From assembly GCA_004380135.1 (NCBI GenBank), contig QXCR01000337.1, positions 1 through 14,756 of the forward strand: a DNA stretch of 14,756 nucleotides, written 5' to 3'. Position numbers and translations under genes: made by a program. The notes under the pieces are model-generated. The model had not been told where the DNA came from. It saw nothing but the letters and a program-made list of their open reading frames with translations, and made no database searches. Below, in pieces: positions 1 through 9,041 of this stretch; position 1 is the stretch's first letter; each line of letters starts with the position of its first letter. This DNA comes from Stemphylium vesicarium. Taxonomy: Eukaryota > Ascomycota > Dothideomycetes > Pleosporales > Pleosporaceae.

Positions 1-311
1 CATTGTGATGGAGTTCAATAGGCGGAGTTTCATTCTGTCCATGGTTTAGGGGACTATGGAGGATATGAATTATGGCTTAATAACGGCCGAGATATGGATA
101 CCCTGTTAGTGAGAAGCGCGAGAGATGGATAGGTTGAACTATCTTCTGCTCTACCTAGCTTGGCGATGTGGCGTTTATGAATATATATTTTTTGCTTGAA
201 ATGAAGTGCGATGCATTATCAAATCATGGGTATATACATAAACTATAGAACAGAAAAAAGTCTAAAAGCGCTTCATAAACAACATGGGGGATGCATTCCA
301 CAGTGTTCCCT
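1..311. other. Left-edge intergenic segment, 3' flank of the glycosyltransferase gene
   Basis: No gene is supported here. An AT-rich patch at about 177-200 (including an ATATATAT run followed by six T) lies 110-135 bases past the stop codon of the minus-strand glycosyltransferase. It could serve as its 3' UTR/polyadenylation region. Positions 1-175 show nothing I recognise. Confidence 0.5.
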
Positions 312-1604
312 TTATTTCCCCGCATCCACCACCTTGAGCTCCCCTCTCAGTCTCGCAACCTCGTTATGCTCCCTCCTTAACGCCCTCCAGTCAAACTTCT
401 CAAAGGCAAAACTCCACACTTTCTCTACCATGGCCATTTCCCATTTACTGATGGGACCGTAATTGTCGCCTTCGTTACTCGTCCTGCCTACGTGTTGCAC
501 TAGACTCGGTGTAATGGCATATCTCAACTCGTTTCGCTCCTCCGCAAAGTCTTCCGTTAAAACATCTACGTAGCCCAGGTGGCGGTCTTTGAAGTATTCG
601 ACGAGCTCGCCGGCCTTGACGTTGGGGAAGACGAACGCTTGGCTGCAGCAGCCAAAGGCGGGCATTTCGTGCACACCCGTTGGCATGGGCTGAACGGTGA
701 TGCGGCCAAAGGCGAAGAAAAGTAGGATGAGGACGGCGAGTGTGGCGTACACTGCGAGGAAGGTACGGCGGGTGGCAAGGGCCATGGACAGCTTCGTGGT
801 TGGCTGGATGCAGCGCATAAGGAGGATGAGAACTGTGGGGATGAGGGCTACATAGATGGAGTTTGTTAGGTACATGCTCCATTCCTCAGAATTCCAGCCG
901 AGGAACTCTTCGGTGTAGAACAGTCGCAGGTAGAGGAAGTCGGGTTTGGCGCGCTGCTCCGCCGCTTGCCGCTCAGCTTCATCAATTGCGGCGATTGTAC
1001 GGTGATACCAGCCATCAACGGCTACGGTATCGTCTTCGAAAAGGGCAATGTACGGTGTGTACTGCTCTCTGCACTTGTCCAGGAGGTATGTGTGGTCGAA
1101 AAGGCCCTTTTCGTCAAATTTCTGTGCCGTCTCCAGGTTCCGGATGTATTGCATACGATCAAAGCCGTAGCCGTAGGTCAAGACTTCATCCGTCAGCCCA
1201 GCCAGCCATTCCTCGTTGTATGCTGGGTGTATCTCGGGCTTCGAGTGCGGTATGAAGACGATGAAGTAGATTTCCTGGCGTTCCTCGGGTGTCAGACCCT
1301 CCAGTAGTGAGCCGACCGCATCCGGCAGGTATTGCGTGCCTTCCCTTTTGAACGAGGGTATGCCCACACACAGCTTCCTCTGCTTCTCAGGCCCGGCCTT
1401 GACAACGTTGGCGGGGTTGTAGGCGGACACAAAGGCTTCGGCTTGTTGTCGCCGTACAGCGGAATATCGCGGAGTATAGCCTTTCCGTGGGTCGAAGAAA
1501 ATGGACGTCGGGTCGCGCGCAGATATCGAGTTGATGGTGTAGAAGAAGCTGATGGCAATAAAGACGGCAAAGCCTATGACGGTGCGCGAAGGCGAGATAT
1601 GCAT
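312..1604 (-). CDS. PGAP4-like membrane glycosyltransferase (GT-A fold split by two TM helices)
   Basis: Single-exon gene of 430 residues. The open frame extends 14 codons further upstream, but only to a TTG; the first ATG is at 1602-1604 and directly precedes a signal-anchor helix (about residues 8-28). A lumenal domain follows, with a GT-A-like start (KLCVGIPSFKR, about 77-87) and an acidic EDD motif at 190-192 in the context ALFEDDTVAVDGW, the expected metal/nucleotide-sugar site. Two adjacent hydrophobic helices (about 249-266 and 279-299) then interrupt the domain, before conserved-looking C-terminal segments GCCSQAFVFP (318-327) and QHVGRTS (370-376). This order (N-terminal anchor, EDD, tandem TM pair, rest of GT-A) is the known architecture of animal PGAP4/TMEM246, a Golgi enzyme that adds GalNAc to GPI anchors. 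Assignment to that superfamily is fairly sure; donor and substrate in a fungus are unknown, and a GPI-glycan role is inference. It diverges from the LRR-like gene at 2893. Confidence 0.75.
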   Translation of the reverse strand: MHISPSRTVIGFAVFIAISFFYTINSISARDPTSIFFDPRKGYTPRYSAVRRQQAEAFVSAYNPANVVKAGPEKQRKLCVGIPSFKREGTQYLPDAVGSLLEGLTPEERQEIYFIVFIPHSKPEIHPAYNEEWLAGLTDEVLTYGYGFDRMQYIRNLETAQKFDEKGLFDHTYLLDKCREQYTPYIALFEDDTVAVDGWYHRTIAAIDEAERQAAEQRAKPDFLYLRLFYTEEFLGWNSEEWSMYLTNSIYVALIPTVLILLMRCIQPTTKLSMALATRRTFLAVYATLAVLILLFFAFGRITVQPMPTGVHEMPAFGCCSQAFVFPNVKAGELVEYFKDRHLGYVDVLTEDFAEERNELRYAITPSLVQHVGRTSNEGDNYGPISKWEMAMVEKVWSFAFEKFDWRALRREHNEVARLRGELKVVDAGK

Positions 1605-2515
1605 AGTTGGTGAAGGAGCGGGCTGTCTGGAGAAAAAGTGGTTCAAGGGTATCGTCGCATCGCTATTGAAAAGTTTGAATGGGGAAGGAAAATGGGGAAA
1701 GGCAGGTCATGTCATCGTAAATGGCGGGTAGTTGAGGTGCAAAGAAAAAAAGATAGGAGCAAAGGCGCGCTGAGGAATGAGGTGGGTACGAAGGGGCCTG
1801 AGCTGAGGCTCCACCACTGCGGCTCCTGCCCGGTGAAGATCTGCTGCCGTGGCTGACGAAGATAAAATTAGCCACTAGCAAGGGCATTGGCCGACGCTTC
1901 GTACTCGTGACGAAGCCTCGAAGAAGCCTGGGAGGAGCCAAGTGGAGGCGTGTGATTACTGACATGGCAAGGAATGAATAATCAGCGACCTCAGGACTTT
2001 CGCAATCGACGCGGTATGAAAACAGCAGTACTCAGCCTTGCAAACCTCGGACGAATGCATCGTGTCCGCGAGTAAGAAACCCCCGGGGACATGGGTTGCT
2101 CTGCCATTCCCCTGATCAGATTGTTTGTTTTGTGAGATTGGATCGATGCGCTCAACGGAAATATCGTCCTCGGCGCACAATGCGTTCATCGGGGTACTGA
2201 TAGGTCTAGTGCCATCTTGACAGATGGCCATACCTCCCTGTGAATGGTAGAGGCATGCGTAAGCCGATGGCGGCCAGCGTTGGACAGGGGCGCAAGGAGT
2301 AGAGGACCGAGAGCAACGTCCCCGGACCTTGGGGTCCTTATATGTCAGTTCTGGCGACGGCCTAGCGTGACAGGCGGCCTGGAATCTTTTTAATACGTTT
2401 ATCCCTTTGTACGGCTTGGAGGATTGGGGGGCCTAAACCGAACACCAGGCCCGCGCCGCAGCCACGCTTTGGAAGTAACACCGGAGGTATCGATTGTAGA
2501 GTCCATGGCGTAGAG

Positions 2516-2522
2516 TGACTCA
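2516..2522 (+). promoter_or_regulatory. Candidate cross-pathway control element TGACTCA (site 1)
   Basis: Exact TGACTCA, 371 bases upstream of the ATG at 2893. TGA(C/G)TCA is the established target of Gcn4/CPC1/CpcA bZIP factors in ascomycetes. It shares the 9-mer TGACTCACT with site 3. Binding is inferred only. Confidence 0.45.
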
Positions 2523-2681
2523 CTTGATGGCTTAGAAATGTCGACTATGCAGCCATGGACCTGCAGTAGCTCTAACGCGTGCGCGCGCAGGCGTATAGGC
2601 GCGCCACATGGCGGAGCCGAGGTGGCGCGATGACGGGCGAGCAGAAGACTCACCAACGGCTCTGCATGCTCGCAGCGCATT

Positions 2682-2688
2682 TGAGTCA
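2682..2688 (+). promoter_or_regulatory. Candidate cross-pathway control element TGAGTCA (site 2)
   Basis: Exact TGAGTCA, the reverse complement of sites 1 and 3, 205 bases upstream of the ATG at 2893. It is the middle member of a three-site cluster. Confidence 0.45.
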
Positions 2689-2775
2689 CACACACCACCA
2701 CCACCGTCGCTTCTTACTACGTCCTGTTGCATCGGACGTGTCCCCTTCAGGAATATCCATTGATACAGTCATAGC

Positions 2776-2794
2776 TGCCTGACTCACTCAGGCA
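2776..2794. repeat. Perfect 7-bp inverted repeat with 5-nt spacer
   Basis: TGCCTGA at 2776-2782 and TCAGGCA at 2788-2794 are exact reverse complements separated by CTCAC. It sits about 100 bases before the ATG at 2893 and overlaps a TGACTCA site. It could be a dimer-binding site or chance. Confidence 0.5.
2780..2786 (+). promoter_or_regulatory. Candidate cross-pathway control element TGACTCA (site 3)
   Basis: Exact TGACTCA, 107 bases upstream of the ATG at 2893, a typical promoter-proximal distance. It overlaps the perfect inverted repeat at 2776-2794, which may or may not matter for binding. Confidence 0.5.
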
Positions 2795-2892
2795 CAGCCT
2801 TGATTTGATCACCCCGCTTACATTGCCATCACTCATATAGGGTACCAGACACCAATCCTTACAGCGCATAGACAGTGTTCATCACTGGCGCC

Positions 2893-4574
2893 ATGCCCAA
2901 GAAGCATACGCCATCATACACTACAGCAAAACCATCCTACGTTCACCCTTCGCTGCAAAGCTCGCGCGCCTCGGCATCCTCATCCACATCCTCGGAGCCC
3001 CAAACCGTCAACCAGCGCATACAACGGCTCCGTCTCGAACAGGCTCCGCGAGCAACACCACAGCAAAGAGATGAGCTCACCTCGGCAGTAAGCAACCGTA
3101 CCGTCCCGCCCGAGCTACGGCGCATCCTACACATACCCGAAGTTAATGCTCCAAAACCAAAGGCCAATACGAGGATGCGCCGGACTGCGGGAGGCCCGAG
3201 GCCGCCACCAGGGCCAGCTGCGCCAACGAGCTGGCTGCAGACAAGCCGACATGCGCCGTCTTATATGAAGAAGAAGAAGGGGGGCGCTGAGAGAAACACA
3301 GTCAGGTTTGGCACATTGGCGCGGGCCACGGATGAAGAGAGAAAGGTGTGTTGCCCTACCCAGATCCAACACTAGCATTTGAGTGTTGCCCCAAACTTAA
3401 TGCTGCAATTCAGGCTTCTTACTCATGACAGCGCATACCTCACCCGCGAAGCCTTGTCCATCAATGCTTACGAACGCTTGCGCTACATTGGCGAGAGCTT
3501 TCCGAATACGAGCAACACTACATCCCATCATTACCGATATTACTCAAGGAATCCTTGATAACCTACCTGACGCTGTATGGGGAGGGAGGATGCTTGGACT
3601 TTAAGTCGTTGAAGATATTATTCCAGAATGAAGATGGGGGGACGGCAGACTGGGACGAGGTACAATTCCTGGATCTATCGGGGCTGTTGAACGAGAACTT
3701 CACACTTCGCGATCTGGGAAAGTGCGTCAAGCGTCCGAGTGTGGTGCCGACAGTGGATCTGGAAGCACTACGCATCTGTGACGACGTGGCTGATTCCTGG
3801 GAAGAAGAGGTAGACGACGGGACACCAGCTCCGCCAATACCAGCAGCGAAGCTTCAGGTTCCGCATTTCCTTAATCTCAGCCGACTGTCCCTCGCTAATC
3901 CCGGACAATGGGCTTCGTGGCCGGAATTGCTTCGGGTCTCTCCATACCTCAACAAGATCACGCATCTTTCGCTCGCAAACTGGCCCCGGCCGTCCATGAC
4001 ACCTAATGCGAATACCACATCCATGGTTTCAAAGCACACGAGCGTATCGTTGGGTGGATCGCATTTCTATTCCGATCTAGATGATGACTGGCACGAAGCC
4101 ACAAACATCGTGCGGCGTCTATCCAAAGACACCTACTCGCTACAATGGCTGGACCTAGAAGGCTGCAATTGGCTCAAAGCGCTGACATCACACCCGGGAA
4201 GGTCACCAGTGGATGCAGGACTGACCACAGAAGAATGGAGTACCCAAAACGGAATACCCGGGCCCGATTGGAACACGGCATGGCAGCGCATCACATATAT
4301 CAACATCTTCCAAGGCTGGATACCAAGCGACAGCCAGAGCTTGCAGAACATGCCTGCGGGTATAGTTCCTGTGCAATTGCTGCGCTGGCTAAGAGACAAC
4401 AAAGACAAAGAAGACGTCAAATGGCGATTGAATCAGCATGATACAGGCCACGCCGTCGCAGAATGGGTGAACAGAGAAAAAGTAGCCAGGCTAGTCGCCA
4501 TGGACATTCAAGCCACGCGAAGACGTGCCGAACGCGGATGGTGTCGCATAGATTTCGGATGGGGAATTGCATGA
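2893..4574 (+). CDS. Protein with disordered N-terminus and degenerate leucine-rich segments, function unknown
   Basis: Two-exon model: 2893-3345 and 3432-4574, 531 residues. The start is the first ATG, in a good context (GCGCCATGCC). Residues 1-151 are Ser/Thr/Pro/Arg-rich and probably disordered, with a basic KKKK run at 126-129. Exon 2 opens with an amphipathic block (about 157-197, including ALHWRELSEYEQHYIPSLP) that reads as folded protein. LRR-like hydrophobic repeats follow: VQFLDLSGLL (229-237), FLNLSRLSLAN (297-306), ITHLSLANW (327-335) and LQWLDLEGC (388-396). They are too degenerate and irregularly spaced to name an LRR class. The C-terminus is rich in Trp, Arg and Lys. I do not recognise the family and propose no function. 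The exon junction is the weak point: another reading of 3414-3495 exists (see the intron entry and findings). Upstream lies the TGA(C/G)TCA cluster. Confidence 0.72.
3346..3431 (+). other. Predicted intron of the LRR-like gene (86 nt, phase 0)
   Basis: Donor GTGTGT follows AAG; acceptor CAG is at 3429-3431. A CTTAC branch-like motif at 3417-3421 places its A 11 nt before the acceptor, matching the other introns in this window. Removing exactly this segment joins two open frames without any stop. Acceptors at 3413 fail: in the needed frame a TGA appears at 3426-3428. Confidence 0.65.
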
Positions 4575-5197
4575 GGCGAGAAGATTGCCTAGTTGAAAAC
4601 AAAGTTCAATCGCAGCCAGACAAAACAAGCACCGCAGAATTTGCAGCAAGCTTCCGAACCCTCTTGTCATGTTCCCCTCCCCCTGAAGGAAAGGGGCAAA
4701 AAAAAACCCCCCTCTTCCATTCTATCCTGATGAACAAGTTCGTTGTTGAGGCGCTACGCTACTTACTTCGTATAGCGAGATGACGCTTATCTCTTCCCAA
4801 TCCACTTTGTTTCGGTGCTACTTGACTCGGCCTAGACTAGAAAAGGTTGTAGCAGCTATGGGTAGTCCCGGTGGCACATGTAGTCTGGATCGCGCTACAT
4901 GGTCTCAGCATGTTACCCGTGTGTACAAGTCTAGAATAGGTTGCTTGTAGAAGCTTGACGGTGAGAAAAGGTCATGGCGGAAGGAACAAGGTATATCAGG
5001 CCAACGGTCGTGCATGAAGGTAAAGGCTAAATATAGGGTTTAATAATAGTGAGGAAGATGCGAAAAGAAAAGACGGATTGGATTGTACGAGCGTCATTGT
5101 ACGGAAGGGTGCCGCTGCAGTGCTGTTTGCTTCTTGCCGCGACGGACGGGAATGCGAGGTTTTCCTTTTCCGTAAAGAAAGAAAAGTTCCCGAACAC

Positions 5198-5210
5198 ACG
5201 CGTGCGCGCG
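5198..5210. repeat. CG-alternating tract with MluI-type core, second copy of a 13-mer
   Basis: ACGCGTGCGCGCG here is identical to 2575-2587. The alternating purine-pyrimidine run is the kind of sequence that can adopt Z-DNA, and the ACGCGT core matches the MBF (MCB) consensus. Neither role is shown. Confidence 0.4.
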
Positions 5211-5386
5211 GGTACCTGAAACCGTGACCTGATGAAGCTGTAACGTTTTGCGCTGACAAGACTTTCGTAACAGCGATAGAAGATTACGCGTACGGAAGAA
5301 CAGGTGACCGAAGAAAGATGAGATGGTTTGACCTTTCGTACAGGTGAAGACCGTGTTTCCCGGGATTATTCCATAGGATAATGCGA

Positions 5387-5412
5387 AGAGAGAGAGAGAG
5401 AGAGAGAGAGAG
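5387..5412 (+). repeat. (AG)13 dinucleotide microsatellite
   Basis: Thirteen uninterrupted AG units in intergenic DNA. Likely length-polymorphic between strains. Confidence 0.95.
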
Positions 5413-6415
5413 TGGAGATGAAGATCTCCTTCTCGATTCGTTTTAAGGGGAAGAATGTGCCAAGAACGGGGGAGATTAAATCATCATGGCCAAATCGCGA
5501 GAGGGTTGCGGACTTGAAATGCACCAATTTTAAGGTCTTTGTGGCTGGCTGCAGAGAAAGTGTGATGCACAGCGGTTCTGATGCACGTAGCAATCGTGTC
5601 TTTTATTGACAGCGAAGCATAGTTTCCGTAGTCAGCTGTCCGTTGCCCAAAAGAGGGAGGCGTTCTGGCATGTAAGATAGGCGATGGGAGACCCTGGTAC
5701 AGTGTAGCTGGGCGCAAGGGTACCGGATCTTCTACTGCCGAATAGCCTAGATTATCTCCCGTGCTAGGACCCATCTTGCGCATCGAGATGGGATGAATTT
5801 CGTGTTCGAATGCATAGCAAAGGTCGAGACTCAATTACGATGCAGCGATTGAGGGATGCAGCACCCCAAGAAGGAAGAGCATGTATGTGTAAGCAACGCG
5901 CGGGCGGACATGGCGGAGGTACAGTAGGCGGTTCCATGACGTGGATGACGGTTCATTGTCGCGATAAGCATGACAAGTCTGACCAGTAAGCTCGATTTTA
6001 GCGGAAGCGTGTTTTTTGCAGCCTACAAGCTTGGCCATTCAAGCTCGCAGGATGCGGGTATTCGTTTACGCAGCTGCAGGTATCTATAGCATTCTGCAGT
6101 GGTGCACGACGGCATCCAACGAACGACTGCTTCATGGTAGATGGCAGCGGGAGAGCTAGGCCGAAAGAGGTAGGACACGGCGTTTCATCTTATTCTTCCG
6201 TGCCTAGAGCCGACGCGCGTCAACGCGATCAATCTAGCCCGCAGTGAACAGTGCGAGAGAGGGGGTGTAGCAGAAGTAATGCTTCCATTACCTTACAAGT
6301 CATGGTGTTTGAGGGCCGGCGGAAAGCATGTTTGCATCATGTGCAGGTAGTCGTCAGCCCTGACGAGGAGACAGGTGGCGTCGCCGTTGCCATGGCCTGC
6401 ACTGCACTGCACGAC

Positions 6416-6433
6416 GCCGCCGCCGCCGCCGCC
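6416..6433 (+). repeat. (GCC)6 trinucleotide repeat
   Basis: Six GCC units in the stretch upstream of the OCH1-like gene, outside any supported coding region. Confidence 0.9.
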
Positions 6434-6784
6434 ACGAACAGCTAGTGCGTGAAGGGCTGTGATAAGCAGGAGCTGTATATCTGTCATGAGCGGACTCTCC
6501 ACCCGGCACAGGCAGAGTCATGGGAGACCATGGAGAGGGACCAAGATCGCCCGGGGTGTCGTAATAGAAGCAGCAGGCTCTAGGGATAGGGACTTGTTGA
6601 AGAGGAGACTCGGTGCGCGAACTCGTTTGGCACAAGCTTCGTCGACGACAGGCGGCACTAGCTACACTAGCGCAGCATAGAAGTTCTGAAACCCATCGCA
6701 TCCTTGCGTGGCCTTCTGGGCTCTTTTGGGGCCTCTTGATTCAAAAAGCCCGCCATGTCGCCGCGCCCACTACGCGTTCCCTAA

Positions 6785-7152
6785 TAGTAGTAAGCGGTAC
6801 TGCGTCCTCGAGCCCTTGATCCCGTCGTCTGTCGCTCGTTCTTTCCTCGTGTTTGCTGAATTGCTTGTTCCACCTCTCATTTCCAGCGCTTGCCGTCTCC
6901 CTGTCCATCTCCCGCACTCGCCCTCCCTCGCCGACGCCCTTGCAAGGTCAAGACTGCCCAAAGCAGAAAGTCGGATACCACCTTGTACCTCAAAAATCTC
7001 AGCCACGCCCTCCCTTTGCTCCCATACCGTCTTCCCTAGGCCCTCCCGCGTTCCACCTGTACACCACCGACGCCGCCATCGAGAACGCCGCGCATCCTCA
7101 TTTTTCCCCTTGCGCTCCTCCCACGCCGCCTTCTGGCAAGCGCCCGACCACG
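6785..7152 (+). promoter_or_regulatory. ATG-free pyrimidine-rich leader of the OCH1-like gene
   Basis: No ATG occurs in any frame over 368 bases, and C/T-rich runs dominate. This fits a long 5' UTR kept free of upstream starts. The last upstream ATG, at 6755, opens a 9-codon ORF ending at 6784. The frame of the OCH1-like gene is also open back to about 6853, but without an ATG. The transcription start is not determinable here. Confidence 0.45.
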
Positions 7153-8401
7153 ATGCTTACCTTCAAGAAAGCCCTTGTGCTTTCGCTCGCCTGCCTGACG
7201 CTATTCTTCATCTTCAAGTCGCAGCACCACGGTAGCACAACGCCCAACTACCGCAATGCAAAGGACATGCCCCGGCCGACCGCCTGGGTAAATCCGGCTG
7301 ACAGGGAAAGAGGCAGACAAAAGGATAAGGAGGCGAAGGAGAAGGCGGCGCAAGAGGCACTCAAGGCCGAGGAGAAGGCCGACAAGTCCTTCAACACGCC
7401 CGATGCGCCGCCGCCAAAGAAGCCCAAGACGCAGGTCAGCATGGACGACCTGCGCAAGAAGCCCCTCTCAGAGCAGCTCGAGTACCAATTCCCTTACGAC
7501 GTCGACTCCAAGACTCCCGCATACATCTGGCAGACGTGGAAGTACAATCCTTCCCAGGGCGAATTTGACGAAATGTTCCGCGAGCCAGAGGCCAGCTGGA
7601 CCATCCACCACCCTTCCTTTGTTCACGAGGTCATTACCGACAACGTTGCGACCCACCTGATCAAGCACCTCTACGCCTCTGTCCCCGAGGTAATTGAAGC
7701 CTACAACGCCCTGCCCGTACCTGTCCTTAAAGCAGACTTTTTCCGCTACCTCATCCTGCTCGCCCGCGGCGGCATCTACTCGGACATTGACACATCGGCC
7801 TTGAAGCCAGCGGCGGACTGGATTCCCTCTGACGTGCCTGCAAACACATACGGCATGGTCATTGGTATTGAGGCAGACCCCGATCGCCCAGACTGGGCCA
7901 AGTGGTACTCTCGTCGTGTCCAGTTCTGCCAGTGGACCATCCAAGCGAAGCCCGGCCACCCCGTCCTCGTAGACGTTGTATCCAAGATCACCGAGGAGAC
8001 ACTGAGCCGCAAGCGCGCTGGAAAGCTTAGCAAGGACCATGAGGGCATCATTGAGTTCACTGGTCCCGCCGTCTGGACCGACACCATCTTCTCCTACTTC
8101 AACAACCCCGACTACTTTGACATGAGCACAAGCAAGGGCAACATTACCTGGGAGAACTTTACCGGAATGAAGGCCCCCAAGAAGGTCGGCGATGTCATTG
8201 TCCTTCCCATCACCAGCTTCAGCCCTGGTATCAAGACCATGGGTGCCGGTGAAGACGACGACCCAATGGCCTATGTCAAGCACAACTTTGAAGGTACGCA
8301 GCCGAGACATCACACCTCCTTCAAGTCTTTTCAATACTAACCAGCAAACAGGAACCTGGAAACCCGAGAACCTGCGCCACATTGGCGAAACCTTCAACTG
8401 A
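7153..8401 (+). CDS. OCH1: Och1-like alpha-1,6-mannosyltransferase, GT32 family
   Basis: Two exons, 7153-8293 and 8352-8401, 396 residues. The start is the first ATG after a long ATG-free leader, with A at -3. It is a type II Golgi protein: a short cytosolic end, a signal-anchor helix (about 7-21), then a charged Lys/Glu/Ala-rich stem (about 49-78) that may be helical. The catalytic domain begins near IWQTWK (125-130), a GT32/Och1 hallmark. ADFFRYLILLARGGIYSDID follows (194-213), with the DXD metal-binding motif at 211-213, then FTGPAVWTD (302-310) and the C-terminal block ending HIGE. N-glycosylation sequons lie at 330-332 (NIT) and 335-337 (NFT). Och1 in yeast starts outer-chain mannan by adding alpha-1,6-mannose from GDP-mannose to core N-glycans in the cis-Golgi. 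Fungi also have GT32 paralogues such as Hoc1, so strict OCH1 orthology is likely but not proven. Confidence 0.85.
8294..8351 (+). other. Intron of the OCH1-like gene (58 nt, phase 1)
   Basis: Donor GTACGC, perfect TACTAAC branch site at 8335-8341, acceptor CAG. Splicing restores the conserved C-terminal EGTWKPENLRHIGE-type ending encoded by a 50-nt last exon. Without splicing, the frame ends at a TAA at 8338-8340 with an unrelated tail. Confidence 0.92.
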
Positions 8402-9041
8402 AGCGGCTCCCTACGCGATCATTGATACCGACCGCACGAAGCCACATTGGCTCTACACGTATAAAGCGCAATACAGCAGGCACAGAAAGCAAGCATACAT
8501 CCACGCGACGCGCTTCGATCGTGCAGAGGAACTGCATCATGCGCTGCAGAGGATGCGGTGCGGGCCGATACTTTTTTACCCTGTCCGCACGCACAATCTG
8601 CAACCCAAGGGAAATGAGGCATAATAATGCTAGGTGGACTCCAACACACGCATACCCGCTTCGGAAATTCGGCTTCAAGCGCTGAAGTACGAAAAGTCTG
8701 GCATTCTTGGTGGTTTTTTTGGCGTACATTTTGTTCGACAGCATTTCTTGAGGGATGGTTTTCTTTTATCTTGTAAGATGGGAAATGAACTGGAATATTA
8801 ATGCGTCAATGTTGATTTTTTTATGGTTTAGACAAATGGCAATTTATCGAATTAATACGTTTGAATTGTTTCTTGGTTTTGATGAAATGTAAATAATGTA
8901 TATGTTTGACTGAAGGAAAAGTACAAGATGAAAGGAAATCCCGGGGTATCACATCATGCATCAAATCGCCAACTTCTCTTACCGGCGCCCAGCACCGTCC
9001 GTCAACCATATCCTCGTCGCCGCAGCGAACCTATGACGCTG
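8402..9041. other. Convergent 3' intergenic region
   Basis: It lies between the ends of the OCH1-like gene (plus) and the low-complexity gene (minus). No gene is supported. Positions about 8700-8920 are strongly AT-rich with T runs (seven T at 8715-8721 and 8815-8821), suitable for polyadenylation of one or both transcripts. Confidence 0.6.

Larger units (their letters stand above)
1605..2892. other. Divergent intergenic region between the PGAP4-like and LRR-like genes
   Basis: About 1.3 kb with no supportable gene; the open frames are short and lack recognisable protein character. An ATTGG (CCAAT on the minus strand) lies at 1886-1890, roughly 280 bases before the glycosyltransferase ATG, and could be a CCAAT box. 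The right half carries three TGA(C/G)TCA sites, a CG-alternating tract at 2575-2590 and a small inverted repeat at 2776-2794. These are described separately. Confidence 0.6.
4575..7152. other. Gene-poor intergenic stretch, 2.6 kb
   Basis: I find no protein gene with recognisable character, no tRNA and no transposon signature. Contents: a purine/pyrimidine-skewed patch just after the LRR-like gene (C- and G-rich runs at about 4672-4697, then nine A and six C at 4698-4712), likely its 3' end region; a CG-alternating tract at 5198-5210; a (GA)13 microsatellite; a (GCC)6 run; and the pyrimidine-rich leader of the OCH1-like gene from about 6785. Best leftover open frame: a minus-strand 67-codon ORF starting with ATG at 6038, unsupported. 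Confidence 0.55.

Noticed and set aside
5225..5260. TGATGA and CTGA spaced like C/D snoRNA boxes
   Set aside because: The C box lacks the required purine start, the spacing is very short, and no terminal stem is seen.
5795..5825. GTTCGAATGC resembling a tRNA B box
   Set aside because: No complementary stem around the loop and no A box at a suitable distance.
5484..6038. Minus-strand frame of 185 codons with one TAA, as a possible broken gene
   Set aside because: The peptide has no recognisable domain and the upstream 67-codon part has only a weak hydrophobic end. One stop in 185 codons is compatible with chance.
7468..8397. 309-codon open frame antisense to the OCH1-like gene
   Set aside because: It lies wholly over a gene with clear GT32 motifs. 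The GC-rich wobble positions explain a long antisense frame, and the peptide resembles no family.
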